Source: JAPPHA01 sp963664045
GTDB lineage: Bacteria; Pseudomonadota; Alphaproteobacteria; Rhodobacterales; Rhodobacteraceae
Length of the DNA: 64,000 nucleotides
Direction of reading: 5' to 3'
Assembly: GCA_963664045.2 (NCBI GenBank)
Contig: CAXXGT010000014.1
Span: forward strand, 496,001-560,000
A model generated the notes under the pieces. That model saw only the letters and a program-made list of their open reading frames with translations. It searched no databases and had not been told where the DNA came from. Position 1 is the first letter of the stretch. Each line of letters begins with the position of its first letter. Of the stretch, positions 27,660 to 36,445 are shown in pieces. A program made the position numbers and the translations under genes.

Positions 27660-27895
27660 CCTGATCGAGAAACAGGCCCCAGGCCTTCGCGCCCTTCCGG
27701 GTGTTGCGGTTGCCGCATAGCCTGATCCGGTTTGGCTGGTCGCCTTCGCCGCCCCTGACACGGGGAATGCGATGGTCAAGATGCAGGTCAAGGGCCCTGA
27801 GTCCGTCTGAATCGCAATACGGGTTGGCACAGCGTGTGCCGCGCGGATTCAGTCCCCTGCGCGGGTCTTCGTTGCGTTCATCGGGCCCGTAACCA
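27660..27895 (-). pseudogene. HNH endonuclease-like remnant
   Basis: Within a longer open minus-strand frame, about 75 codons have the HNH pattern: RGTRCANPYCDSDG (first Cys pair), DLHLDHRIPRVRGG (the Asp-His of the catalytic motif), QPNRIRLCGNRNTRKGAKAW. Functional relatives have C-x-x-C near the end (LCGNCN); here the second Cys is Arg, which would break the zinc site. Residues before and after show no similarity, and no ribosome site or sensible start is present. I read it as a decayed HNH gene or the HNH tail of a larger nuclease or methyltransferase. Confidence 0.45.
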
Positions 27896-28195
27896 ACTGG
27901 CAAAACTGCACGCGACCGGAAACCGCGTGCCCCTTGTGTTCGGGCCTGCTGACCCGAACATATCCCCACGGCGCAGGAGCAGTTCCGTCGTGAACCTTTC
28001 GGTGCCCTTTGCATCGGCGAGGGCGGCGAATGACTTGAGGCCAAGCGGGATTGACCCGGACACACCAAACGGGCCTCGGGTCCGACTCCCAGCCCGCGGG
28101 GAGAGGTGGCACAGGCGCAAGGACTTGTACACGACCGGATCCACGCTTATGCGCGGACTCTGAAAGCAAGGCCGAAATTCCGAAAGGGCGCACCC
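27896..28195. other. No intact gene seen
   Basis: Sequence upstream of the VUT transporter; an in-frame extension of that gene begins at 28106 but its residues are unlike a membrane protein. Confidence 0.35.
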
Positions 28196-28819
28196 ATGCG
28201 ACTCGGGATCATGATTGGCATCGCCGCAATGGCAATGGTCGTCGTTGCCTCGAATATCCTCGTTCAGTTCCTGTTTGGCGACTGGCTGACATGGGGTGCT
28301 TTCACCTACCCTGTCGCATTCCTTGTGACCGACCTGACCAATCGAACCTACGGTCCCCGCAGTGCACGAAAGGTGGTGTTTGTCGGATTCGTGGTCGGGA
28401 TAGCCTGCTCATTCGCCGGAACAATGATCGAGGGCGAGTTCGGTCCATTGGTTACCCAGAGGATCGCGCTCGGATCAGGTATCGCGTTTCTTTCGGCCCA
28501 ATTGCTCGATGTCCTGGTATTTGACCGGTTGCGTCACGGCCACTGGTGGCGTGCACCGCTGTTGTCGTCGCTCATGGGCTCGACACTTGACACCGCCCTG
28601 TTCTTCACGATCGCGTTTTCGGCCAGCCTGAGCATGCTGGAGCCCGCCAACGACGTATCATGGGCAGGCGAACTATTGCCGTTGATCGGATTCGGGCCGG
28701 TTGTTCCGCTCTGGGTGTCACTTGCGACGGCTGACCTCATGGTCAAACTGTCGATCGCCCTGGCCGCGCTCATTCCGTTTCGCCTCATCGCGAGGAATCT
28801 GCCGAACCCGGCAGTTTGA
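28196..28819 (+). CDS. VUT-family (YhhQ-like) queuosine precursor transporter
   Basis: The 207-residue integral membrane protein has about six hydrophobic segments and the family motifs WGAFTYPVAFLVTDLTNRTYG and SSLMGSTLDTALFF. Known YhhQ proteins import preQ0/preQ1 for queuosine synthesis. I place the start at ATG 28196 (MRLGIMIGIAAM), which begins the first helix; the 30 codons upstream are hydrophilic. Together with mnmD this is a second gene concerned with the tRNA wobble position 34. Confidence 0.85.
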   Translation: MRLGIMIGIAAMAMVVVASNILVQFLFGDWLTWGAFTYPVAFLVTDLTNRTYGPRSARKVVFVGFVVGIACSFAGTMIEGEFGPLVTQRIALGSGIAFLSAQLLDVLVFDRLRHGHWWRAPLLSSLMGSTLDTALFFTIAFSASLSMLEPANDVSWAGELLPLIGFGPVVPLWVSLATADLMVKLSIALAALIPFRLIARNLPNPAV

Positions 28820-28936
28820 CATTGCCGAGTTCCTCAGGCAGCCAGAGAACCGGATTTCCCGGGCATCGCGCTTTCCGACCGGTCGGTTCACATCGACGGA
28901 AATCTCTGCCAATCTCCAAGACCGCTGGAGACATTC

Positions 28937-29359
28937 ATGATCAGGATCAATGATCATATCGTGCTTCCGGAATCGGAGATCGAAGAGACATTTCATCGCT
29001 CATCGGGACCTGGTGGGCAGAATGTCAACAAGGTCTCGACCGCGGTGGAATTGCGATTCCACGCAGGTGCGTCCCGGGTTTTGACGCCCGATCAAAAACA
29101 CCGGCTGCGCAAAGTCGCCGGTCACAGGTGGAACAAGTCCGGGATCATCGTCCTGACGGCCAGCACGCATCGCTCGCAAGCGATGAACAGGAAACTCGTC
29201 CGCCGGAAACTCGCGGCACTCGTGAAAAAGGCGTTGTTCGTGCCAAGACCGAGACGGCGAACGAGGCCGTCGCGCGCGTCGGTCACACGCAGGCTTGATT
29301 CAAAGACAAGGCGAGGACAGGTCAAGGCCTTGCGCCGAACCCCGGGGGTTGAGACATAG
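28937..29359 (+). CDS. arfB: Alternative ribosome-rescue factor / aminoacyl-tRNA hydrolase ArfB
   Basis: The 140-residue RF1-like domain protein has the catalytic motif SSGPGGQNVNKVSTAVELRF, in which GGQ hydrolyses peptidyl-tRNA on stalled ribosomes. The C-terminal basic tail (VPRPRRRTRPSRASVTRRL) is the part that occupies the empty mRNA channel. It has no codon-recognition domain, as expected. It serves as a backup to trans-translation by SmpB, encoded 5.8 kb upstream. Confidence 0.92.
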   Translation: MIRINDHIVLPESEIEETFHRSSGPGGQNVNKVSTAVELRFHAGASRVLTPDQKHRLRKVAGHRWNKSGIIVLTASTHRSQAMNRKLVRRKLAALVKKALFVPRPRRRTRPSRASVTRRLDSKTRRGQVKALRRTPGVET

Positions 29360-29427
29360 CGATCCACCGACAGGCGAGCAGCCCTGCCGGAGTCGGGCAT
29401 TGCACGGACAGCCGAGAAGGACACGAT

Positions 29428-30708
29428 ATGGAATCTCCGGAAGATCTTCTGAATCGGCGGCATCGGCTTCTCGGGCCCAACACGCCGACATTCTATCGCG
29501 AACCTGTCCATATCGTTCGCGGTCGTGGTGCGTGGCTCTGGGATCGGGATGGAAACCGTTATCTCGATTGTTACAACAATGTCCCGCACGTCGGACACTG
29601 CCACCCAAGGGTCGTTGCCGCCATCGCCGAGCAGGCGGCGCGCCTCAACACGCATACACGTTACCTTCACGCGGACATCCTCGACTATGTCGAACGCCTG
29701 AGCGAAAGGTTTGCCGATCCGCTCGCCTCCGCAATGCTTGTGTGTAGCGGATCGGAAGCCAACGACGTTGCACTTCGCATGGCACGGGCGACAACCGGCA
29801 AGACCGGGATTATCGCTACGGACAACACGTATCACGGGAACACCGACCTGGTCAGCCAACTCGGCTCGCGAACACCTCCGATCGGAGGGTACGCCCCCTG
29901 GGTGCGTCATGTGCCAAGCCCGGTCGGAACGCGGACGGCTGATGGAGAAATTATCGCGGACGAATCCTCGCAATTTGCCGATTTTGTACGGTCCGCGATC
30001 GGGAGTCTCGAAGAGGACGGCCATGGCATTGCTGCCCTGATCGTCTGTCCATACTTCGCGAACGAGGGGTTTCCTGCCCTCGAAAAAGGATTCCTGGACG
30101 AAACCGTCGCACGGGTTCGCAAAGCCGGTGGACTTGTCATCGCCGATGAGGTCCAGCCCGGATTTGGCCGTCTCGGCAGCGATTTCTGGGGACATCAGCG
30201 TCTTGGTTTCCAGCCGGATATCGTGACGCTCGGAAAGCCGATGGCGAATGGACACCCCGTTGCGGGCGTCGTGACGAGCCCGGAAATCATGGCGGAATTC
30301 AGAAACGCGATTCCTTACTTCAACACCTTTGGCGGCAACCCGGTCGCGGTTGCGGCGGCCGCAGCAACTCTCGACGTTCTCGACCAGGAAGATCTCGTGC
30401 CACTTGCACAAGAGACGGGTCGCTACGCGTTGGATCGACTCAGTGCCATCGAGGCGTCGCACGGTGCAATTCGAGCAGCGCGTGGAGCCGGGCTGTTTCT
30501 GGGGGCGGAACTTGTCGATGTCCGCGGCGCGCCCGACAGGACGCTTGCGGGATTGCTTCCAGATGCAATGAAAAGAAACGGCGTCCTGCTGAATGTCACC
30601 GGACGCCATCGCAACATCCTCAAGATCAGGCCGCCGATGTCGATCGACACGTCCGGAATCGACATTCTCTGCGACACCCTCATTCGCGTTCTCGACGAAT
30701 TGACCTGA
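29428..30708 (+). CDS. Class III aminotransferase-fold PLP enzyme, probable phospho-lyase (AGXT2L-like)
   Basis: The 426-residue protein is a class III fold-type I PLP enzyme: CSGSEANDVALRMARA (phosphate loop), TDNTYHGNT, VIADEVQPGFGR (Asp to the PLP ring nitrogen) and TLGKPMANGHPVAGV with the Schiff-base Lys. The N-terminus RRHRLLGPNTPTFYREP and YLDCYNNVPHVGHCHP match the AGXT2-like group that contains ethanolamine-phosphate phospho-lyase and 5-phosphohydroxylysine phospho-lyase. The gene two bases downstream encodes a hydroxylysine-kinase-like phosphotransferase, so the pair probably phosphorylates an amino alcohol and then eliminates phosphate and ammonia. A true aminotransferase role is an alternative. 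Confidence 0.85.
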   Translation: MESPEDLLNRRHRLLGPNTPTFYREPVHIVRGRGAWLWDRDGNRYLDCYNNVPHVGHCHPRVVAAIAEQAARLNTHTRYLHADILDYVERLSERFADPLASAMLVCSGSEANDVALRMARATTGKTGIIATDNTYHGNTDLVSQLGSRTPPIGGYAPWVRHVPSPVGTRTADGEIIADESSQFADFVRSAIGSLEEDGHGIAALIVCPYFANEGFPALEKGFLDETVARVRKAGGLVIADEVQPGFGRLGSDFWGHQRLGFQPDIVTLGKPMANGHPVAGVVTSPEIMAEFRNAIPYFNTFGGNPVAVAAAAATLDVLDQEDLVPLAQETGRYALDRLSAIEASHGAIRAARGAGLFLGAELVDVRGAPDRTLAGLLPDAMKRNGVLLNVTGRHRNILKIRPPMSIDTSGIDILCDTLIRVLDELT

Positions 30709-30710
30709 TC

Positions 30711-31700
30711 ATGGCCGACCCTGGCTTCCAGGATGTTTCCGGACTCTGGGCGGAAGCTCGCGGCGCCTTGCCCGCCTTTCCACGGTGGACCCGGGTCGAG
30801 CGACTCCTGTCCGTCCGCGAGAACGCGATTTTCGAGGTCCATGGAGAGGGCCGGAGGCGAGGCGTGCTCAGGTTGCACCGGACGGGTTACCAGGATGCGC
30901 GGTCCATCAACTCGGAAATGCTCTGGCTGCAATACCTGTCCAACCAGGGATTCCCCGTCCCGGCCCCGTTCTGCGCCGAAGGCGACCGACTGGTACTCAC
31001 AACCGCAACGGGCCGTCATGCGACCTTGCTCGGCTGGGTCTCGGGGTACCATCCCGGTTCCGCCGGAGACCCCGCGCCGATCGGACATCGTTACCGTGAA
31101 ATCGGTGCCGCGCTGGCGCAGCTTCACAATGCGACTGACGGGTTTCGGCCACCTGCCGGTTTTGTCCGGCCTTCCTGGGACATCGACGGATTCCTCGGCG
31201 AGGAGCCGCTTTGGGGCCGGTTCTGGGAACACTCGGGCTTGACCATGGTCGACGCCAGATTGATGCAGGAGGTTCGGGAGGCAGCCCGCAGAGACTTGGA
31301 GAGATTTCTCCAGGATGGCGCCGACTTCGGCCTCATCCACGCCGACCCGCTTCCCGACAACATTTTCATATCCAGGTCAGGGCCCGTGATCATCGACTAC
31401 GATGATTCAGGCTACGGTTTCCGCATGTACGACCTTGCCGTTGCAACGTACCGGCAAATTGACGAGCCCGGCCACGAAGGGCTTTCGGAATGCCTCGTCG
31501 CCGGTTACCGGGAACACCGCGAATTGCCCGACGGACACTGGGAAACGCTGACCCTGTTCCACCTTCTTCGCAGCCTCGCATGCCTCGGCTGGGTCGAACC
31601 GCGCCAGGACTTCCCCGGGAGCCGGGAACGCCTTCACCGTTACGTGGAGACGGCGCGTGCCGCATCCATGCGTTACCTGGAAACGAGTCGGTCCTCGTGA
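30711..31700 (+). CDS. APH-family kinase, hydroxylysine-kinase-like
   Basis: The 329-residue protein has the kinase-like fold of choline/aminoglycoside phosphotransferases: the catalytic loop IHADPLPDNIF (HxDxxxxN) and the metal motif IIDYDDSGYGFRMYDLA. The arrangement is like the AGPHD1/hydroxylysine kinase and homoserine kinase-like group. It starts two bases after the PLP enzyme's stop codon, so the two are translationally coupled. In animals the same pair, hydroxylysine kinase and phosphohydroxylysine phospho-lyase, degrades 5-hydroxylysine. Substrate here is inferred from that pairing. Confidence 0.82.
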   Translation: MADPGFQDVSGLWAEARGALPAFPRWTRVERLLSVRENAIFEVHGEGRRRGVLRLHRTGYQDARSINSEMLWLQYLSNQGFPVPAPFCAEGDRLVLTTATGRHATLLGWVSGYHPGSAGDPAPIGHRYREIGAALAQLHNATDGFRPPAGFVRPSWDIDGFLGEEPLWGRFWEHSGLTMVDARLMQEVREAARRDLERFLQDGADFGLIHADPLPDNIFISRSGPVIIDYDDSGYGFRMYDLAVATYRQIDEPGHEGLSECLVAGYREHRELPDGHWETLTLFHLLRSLACLGWVEPRQDFPGSRERLHRYVETARAASMRYLETSRSS

Positions 31701-31847
31701 TCGCCGGGGAGCGGAACGGAAAGCCTGTCCCGGCCCGGGTTACGGCTTCCCGGATTCGCATTGACGGCCGGTCCCTCCGAACCGACGCGGAACGATCCTT
31801 GCCGGAATAGCCAGGGCAGATTTCCATTCCGCCCGGACGGCCAATGT

Positions 31848-32534
31848 TCAGCTGGCCAATCGGTAGCCCCCTGCCTCGGTTATCAACAGGCTGGGATTCC
31901 TTGGATCGACCTCGATTTTCTGGCGCAACCGGTAGATATGCGTCTCAAGCGTATGGGTCGACTTCGTCTTGTATTTCCAGACATCGGAAAGCAGGGAATC
32001 CCGGGAGACGACGCTGCCATCCGCACGATACAGCCGCTTGAGAATACTGGTTTCCTTTTCCGTCAGATTGACCCGCCGGTCGTCATTGTCGGACAGGGTC
32101 TTCTGCGAGGGCTTGAACGAATAATGGCCGATCGTGAAGACGGCATCATCGGAGAACTCGTGCTGACGAAGTTGCGCCCTGATTCGGGCAAGCAGGACGG
32201 AAATCTTGAATGGCTTCATCACGTAGTCGTTGGCACCTGCATCCAGCCCGACGATGGTGGCATCGTCGGTGATGTGTTTTCCGGTCATCATGATGATCGG
32301 GCAGGTCATCCCCTGTTTTCGAAGCGTCCGGCAAAGGTCCCGCCCGTCGCCGTCCGGCAGGTCGACGTCGAGAATCGCGAGATCGATCGTGGATTGTTCG
32401 GCTCGTGCGCGGGCCTGGGCGCTGTTTTCGGCTTCAATGACCTCGTAGTCTCCGGTCGCGATCAGCTGTTCCGACAGGACGTCGCGGAAATCCGCTTCGT
32501 CGTCGACGAGAAGTATCAGTCTGTCACCTTTCAT
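31848..32534 (-). CDS. OmpR-family response regulator
   Basis: The 228-residue protein has a receiver domain with the acidic pocket LLVDDEADF, phospho-acceptor Asp in LAILDVDLPDGDG, the switch Thr in IIMMTGKH and Lys in YVMKPFKI. A winged-helix DNA-binding domain follows (LTEKETSILKRLY, then THTLETHIYRLRQKIE). No histidine kinase is adjacent, so its partner lies elsewhere. It is divergent from ribA with 140 bases between the starts, and convergent with the kinase gene. Confidence 0.9.
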   Translation of the reverse strand: MKGDRLILLVDDEADFRDVLSEQLIATGDYEVIEAENSAQARARAEQSTIDLAILDVDLPDGDGRDLCRTLRKQGMTCPIIMMTGKHITDDATIVGLDAGANDYVMKPFKISVLLARIRAQLRQHEFSDDAVFTIGHYSFKPSQKTLSDNDDRRVNLTEKETSILKRLYRADGSVVSRDSLLSDVWKYKTKSTHTLETHIYRLRQKIEVDPRNPSLLITEAGGYRLAS

Positions 32535-32674
32535 GGCCGTTGCTCTCCTGATGGGTTGCGTTCATGAACATATTGGCACGGTTGGCATGCCGGAAAAGCT
32601 TCGGTCACGGAGATGTGTCGTCATCAGGGGATTTGTTTCAACTTCGGCGTCCGCAAGCTATATTCCCGCCCCAA

Positions 32675-33796
32675 ATGGTAACAGTTCTCAAACATCCAGG
32701 CGTCGCAAAACTCGGTCTGACGACAGGCCAGAGAATCGCACGTATTCACGCCGACCTGAGAATGGGTGCGCCAATCGTTATTCGTGAAAACGGGATTGCC
32801 CATCTTGTAGCCGCCGTCGAGACAGCGGAATCCGACTTGATCAGCCAGTTCCGCGCTATCGCGGGAGACGGAACCATCCACGTCGCGGTTACGGTCCGAA
32901 GAGCCCGGACGCTGGCCGCAAGGGCTTACGACGGCGACCTCGCCCGCCTGATTGTCCCGGCCGAGGCCGATATGGGCTGGATTCGATCCATAGCCGATCC
33001 ATCCCGGGATCTTGAAACTCCCATGAAAGGGCCGTTCAGGAGCCTCAGGGGAGGATCGCCGACCGTCGCCAGGGCCGCGATCCGGCAGTGCAAGCAGTCG
33101 CGTCTTCTGCCCGCGGCGGTCATCTCTCCTGTCCCGGACCACGTATCGTTGCCGGACGAATTGACGGCCGAGTCCTGCGAGCTCCTTTGCCATGACGAGA
33201 GGCGAACCTTTCATCTACAGGAGGTGGCGCGCGGGAATGTCCCCTTGAAAGTCTCCTCGAGGTCAAGAGTCCATGTCTTCCGGCCATCAGACGGGGGAGA
33301 AGAGCATTACGCGATCGAAATAGGCGATCCCGACCGCGATGCACCGGTTCTCACGCGGCTCCATTCGGCCTGTTTCACCGGAGACCTGCTCGATTCCCTG
33401 AAATGCGATTGCGGGTACCAGCTCCGTACTGCGCTAAGCGAAATGGGCGAACTCGGGGCCGGTGTCCTTTTGTACCTGAACCAGGAAGGCCGCGGAATCG
33501 GGCTCGCCAACAAGCTGCGGGCATACACGCTCCAGGACCAGGGTTATGATACGGTCGATGCAAACCACAGGCTCGGCTTCGAGGATGATGAAAGGGACTT
33601 CCGCCTTGGCGCCGAAATGCTGCAAATGCTTGGCTTCGGGTCAGTTCGCCTGATGACAAACAATCCCGCAAAAGTCGACTTCATGCGCCGCAGCGGAATT
33701 GCCGTCGAGGAAAGAGTTCCGCTCATCGTCGAAAGGACCCGGCTGAACGCCGAATATCTCGATACAAAGGCCCGACGGAGCGGACACCTGCTGTGA
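32675..33796 (+). CDS. ribA: GTP cyclohydrolase II, with degenerate N-terminal domain
   Basis: The 373-residue protein has an intact C-terminal RibA domain: zinc Cys residues in CFTGDLLDSLKCDCG, the active-site loop LNQEGRGIGLANKL, and DFRLGAEML with LMTNNPAKV. It opens the imidazole ring of GTP, the first step of riboflavin synthesis. The ~165 N-terminal residues are not an intact RibB-type dihydroxybutanone-phosphate synthase, since its acidic metal-binding motifs are absent; alphaproteobacterial RibA proteins often carry such an unconserved extension. Start ATG 32675 is the first that precedes conserved sequence; an upstream in-frame ATG at 32564 is less likely. Its stop overlaps the next gene by four bases. 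Confidence 0.88.
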   Translation: MVTVLKHPGVAKLGLTTGQRIARIHADLRMGAPIVIRENGIAHLVAAVETAESDLISQFRAIAGDGTIHVAVTVRRARTLAARAYDGDLARLIVPAEADMGWIRSIADPSRDLETPMKGPFRSLRGGSPTVARAAIRQCKQSRLLPAAVISPVPDHVSLPDELTAESCELLCHDERRTFHLQEVARGNVPLKVSSRSRVHVFRPSDGGEEHYAIEIGDPDRDAPVLTRLHSACFTGDLLDSLKCDCGYQLRTALSEMGELGAGVLLYLNQEGRGIGLANKLRAYTLQDQGYDTVDANHRLGFEDDERDFRLGAEMLQMLGFGSVRLMTNNPAKVDFMRRSGIAVEERVPLIVERTRLNAEYLDTKARRSGHLL

Positions 33797-34386
33797 AGCC
33801 GGGGCCCACGGACCTCGTGGTCACCCCCTGGCGCGCGCGGTTCCGTGGCCGTCACCTGCCCTGTGCGACGGGCTGCGCGGGGATCGGAGAGAAGACCCGC
33901 GAAGGCGACGGCCTGAGTCCTGCCGGCCGTTTTCGAATTGTCGCCATCATGTATCGGCCCGACAGGGTCAGTCTGCATGTTCCCCGGCATTTCCGGTGCC
34001 GTTCCGGGATGCCTGATCTGCGGTGGTCCATGGCCACGCCCCGCTCGAAGGTCACGTCGACCCGGGTTCGCAAGACCGGGCCCGGCGACACCTGGTCGGA
34101 CGATCCCGCGGATCCCGCCTACAATCGTCACGTTTCGGTCGTTGACGGATCGAAATATCCGTACGGTCACGAACGGCTTTGGCGCGCCGACTCGATGTAT
34201 GACCTGATCGCCGTTCTCGATTTCAATCTGCAGGATCCCGTGCCGGGTCACGGCAGCGCGATCTTTCTCCATGCCTGGCGCGGTCCACGCTGCCCGACCG
34301 CCGGATGTATCGCGTTTCCCAAAGAGATCCTCGCGGAGATCATTGAATCATGGCTGCCGCACTCGCGGGTGTTCATTCACCGGTAG
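33793..34386 (+). CDS. L,D-transpeptidase (YkuD domain)
   Basis: The 197-residue protein has a YkuD catalytic region with HAWRGPRCPTAGCIAF, which holds the conserved His and the nucleophile Cys, and YDLIAVLDFN upstream. L,D-transpeptidases form 3-3 peptidoglycan crosslinks or attach proteins to the wall. The start is GTG at 33793, overlapping the stop of ribA (GTGA). No signal peptide or membrane segment is visible, which is a common feature of this small alphaproteobacterial subfamily. It converges with yggS, overlapping it by ten bases. Confidence 0.82.
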   Translation: MKPGPTDLVVTPWRARFRGRHLPCATGCAGIGEKTREGDGLSPAGRFRIVAIMYRPDRVSLHVPRHFRCRSGMPDLRWSMATPRSKVTSTRVRKTGPGDTWSDDPADPAYNRHVSVVDGSKYPYGHERLWRADSMYDLIAVLDFNLQDPVPGHGSAIFLHAWRGPRCPTAGCIAFPKEILAEIIESWLPHSRVFIHR

Positions 34387-35030
34387 GGACGTTGTCCGAA
34401 GACCGCGGATCCGACCCTGACATGGGTCGCTCCGAACGCGATTGCGGTCTCGAAGTCACTGCTCATCCCCATCGAGAGGTTTTCCAACCCGTTTCGAAGC
34501 GCGATTTTCCTGAGCAGGGCAAAATGAAGCGACGGTTCTTCCCGGGCCGGGGGGATCACCATCAACCCGGTAACCGGCAGGTCGATGCCCCGGCAGTAAC
34601 GGATAAACTCATCGGCTTCGGCCGGCGGAACCCCCGATTTTTGCGGCTCTTCGCCGGTATTGACCTGCACGAACAGTTCCGGCGCCCGGCCGAGTGACTG
34701 GATGCCGCGTGCGAGCTTGTCGGCGAGGCTGACCCGGTCGACCGAATGGATCGCATCGAACAGTTTCAGCGCCTGCCGAACCTTGTTCGTCTGCAACGGT
34801 CCAACCATGTGGAGCGAGATGTCACCATGTCGTTCCCGGAACGGCGGCCACCGCTCCATCGCTTCCTGAACCCTGTTTTCGCCAAAAAGCCGATGGCCAG
34901 CCGCAAGGACTGCTGCGACCCGTTTCCCGGTTTGCAATTTGGAAACCGTGACAAGCCGTACGGAGTTCCTTGGCCGGCCAGCCCGCTGTTCGGCCGCGTT
35001 GATCGCCGCATAGGTCGATTCGAGGCTCAT
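34377..35030 (-). CDS. YggS-family pyridoxal-phosphate homeostasis protein
   Basis: This 217-residue fold-type III PLP protein has LVTVSKLQTG with the PLP Lys, LFGENRVQEAMERW, HMVGPLQTNKV, VNTGEEPQKSGVP and SMGMSSDFETAIAFGATHVRVGSAVFG. Members bind PLP without known catalysis and keep free PLP in balance. ATG 35030 precedes conserved sequence directly. It is probably monocistronic. Confidence 0.93.
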   Translation of the reverse strand: MSLESTYAAINAAEQRAGRPRNSVRLVTVSKLQTGKRVAAVLAAGHRLFGENRVQEAMERWPPFRERHGDISLHMVGPLQTNKVRQALKLFDAIHSVDRVSLADKLARGIQSLGRAPELFVQVNTGEEPQKSGVPPAEADEFIRYCRGIDLPVTGLMVIPPAREEPSLHFALLRKIALRNGLENLSMGMSSDFETAIAFGATHVRVGSAVFGQRPYR

Positions 35031-35263
35031 CGGTTCGCATCTTCCATGTCGCTGACCGGGAAAGATTGCGCGCACGTCGGGCGGGCCGCAGGGGCTCGGC
35101 GATTCGTGATCGAAGGCACGCCCAAACCGGACTGCGTGCCGGGCGCATCAACCGGTCGGGACGACATCAAGAACCGGACTCCGGCGGCGCCGGCCTCGCC
35201 AACGGAATTGCCCCGAGCCCTGTAACCGATTGGCGGTTCTCCGTGTTTCTTGAATTGATCAGG

Positions 35264-36046
35264 TCATGCTGCATCGGCCAGTATCCTTTTCAGCGTACGG
35301 TAGGTGTCGCCGATCGACGTGACCTTGTGGCAGGTATCGACCCGCTGATCGAGTTGCATCGCCAAAGGGTAGTCATTGCCGCCCGGATGGCAATTGTCCC
35401 CGAAAAACACGATCCTTGCAAACCCGGCATGAGAATACCCTGTTCGGGAACAATGGAACGGGTCCTTCAGAAACCGATAGACACGCCCCTTGTCACTCCC
35501 GGGCTCGACCAGATCGATGCCTGTTTCGCCGGCGACCTGTGCCGAAACGACGTCGCCGAACTGACGATTGATCAGTTCCGCAATTCTCTCCCGCTCGCCA
35601 TTCGCCTGATCCCACGCAACGTACTTTCGGCGCTCGGAGAGATCCGCATTTCTGCCGACAACCGAGAAGTTCACCAATCCGGCACGGCGGTCGATGTGAC
35701 GCCCGGTTCTCAGCGGGAACCCGCTCCCGGCGAGGAGGTCTTGCAGGAAATCGGCCAGTTCCCCCGTCAAATCGAACGACGATTGAAAAACCGGCAATCC
35801 GCCGACGCGAAAACTGTTGCCGGTGCAATTGAATACCCCCCTGACGGGCCCGAAGACGAGGTCACCAATCTGCCACCTGGTCTTTTCGAATTCGGATCCC
35901 GAAACCAGGTAGGTTGGCATGGCCTCGCTGAATCTCAGCAGCGTCTCGCGGTTATCATCCGTCAGTTGCAGACTGCTGGCAACGAGGGTCCCGTCGACAT
36001 CGAAGACAAAGGCTGTTTCGGGTTCGTCCATGCGATTCACCGTCAT
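35264..36046 (-). CDS. Eukaryotic-type (HAD) phosphomannomutase-like protein
   Basis: The ~260-residue HAD-superfamily protein has the motif I Asp pair in FVFDVDGTLVASS, a motif II-like VSGSEFEKTRWQIG, the arginine-rich substrate segment NFSVVGRNADLSER, LVEPGSDKGRVYRFL, and motif IV FFGDNCHPGGNDYPLA. That last motif closely resembles eukaryotic alpha-phosphomannomutases (FFGDKT-x-PGGNDHE). Bacteria normally use the unrelated ManB/AlgC type to interconvert mannose-6-phosphate and mannose-1-phosphate. Length fits the PMM1/PMM2 family. ATG at 36046 or 36031 are both possible starts. A sucrose- or trehalose-phosphate phosphatase relative is the main alternative. Confidence 0.75.
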   Translation of the reverse strand: MTVNRMDEPETAFVFDVDGTLVASSLQLTDDNRETLLRFSEAMPTYLVSGSEFEKTRWQIGDLVFGPVRGVFNCTGNSFRVGGLPVFQSSFDLTGELADFLQDLLAGSGFPLRTGRHIDRRAGLVNFSVVGRNADLSERRKYVAWDQANGERERIAELINRQFGDVVSAQVAGETGIDLVEPGSDKGRVYRFLKDPFHCSRTGYSHAGFARIVFFGDNCHPGGNDYPLAMQLDQRVDTCHKVTSIGDTYRTLKRILADAA

Positions 36047-36079
36047 CTGGCTGACATTTTCCTGACCGGGCAGGAACAA

Positions 36080-36445
36080 GGCCCGGCAATCGCGATCACG
36101 TCATGGATCCGCACATGGCCTGCCGTATTGGCCCGGCGGGGAACACTCGAAACTCGAAATTCCGAAGGTAGTATCCGAAATACCCCACAGGGAAAGGGGA
36201 CTTTCGCACTCCGATAACCGCGCACCGGTGACCGTTGATCTGCCTGGAGCAAGGACGGGCGCATTCCCTTGCCGGGATAGAACCGCCCGGTCCGCACCAG
36301 GTTGCCGGTCGCGGCCGTCGGAATGGTATCCGCCTTCGGGTGAATACTTGCCCTGGAGCAGGCCGGTCTGGAGAAAGGTCGACCGTCCAGAAAACTGAAT
36401 GGCGATCACCTTCAGCAGGACGCCGAAGTTTCCGAACTTGAGACA
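36080..36445. other. No gene seen between the phosphomannomutase-like gene and the cupin gene
   Basis: The frames present are shadows of the flanking genes. The stretch should carry the promoter for the phosphomannomutase-like gene and any terminator of the cupin gene. Confidence 0.4.
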
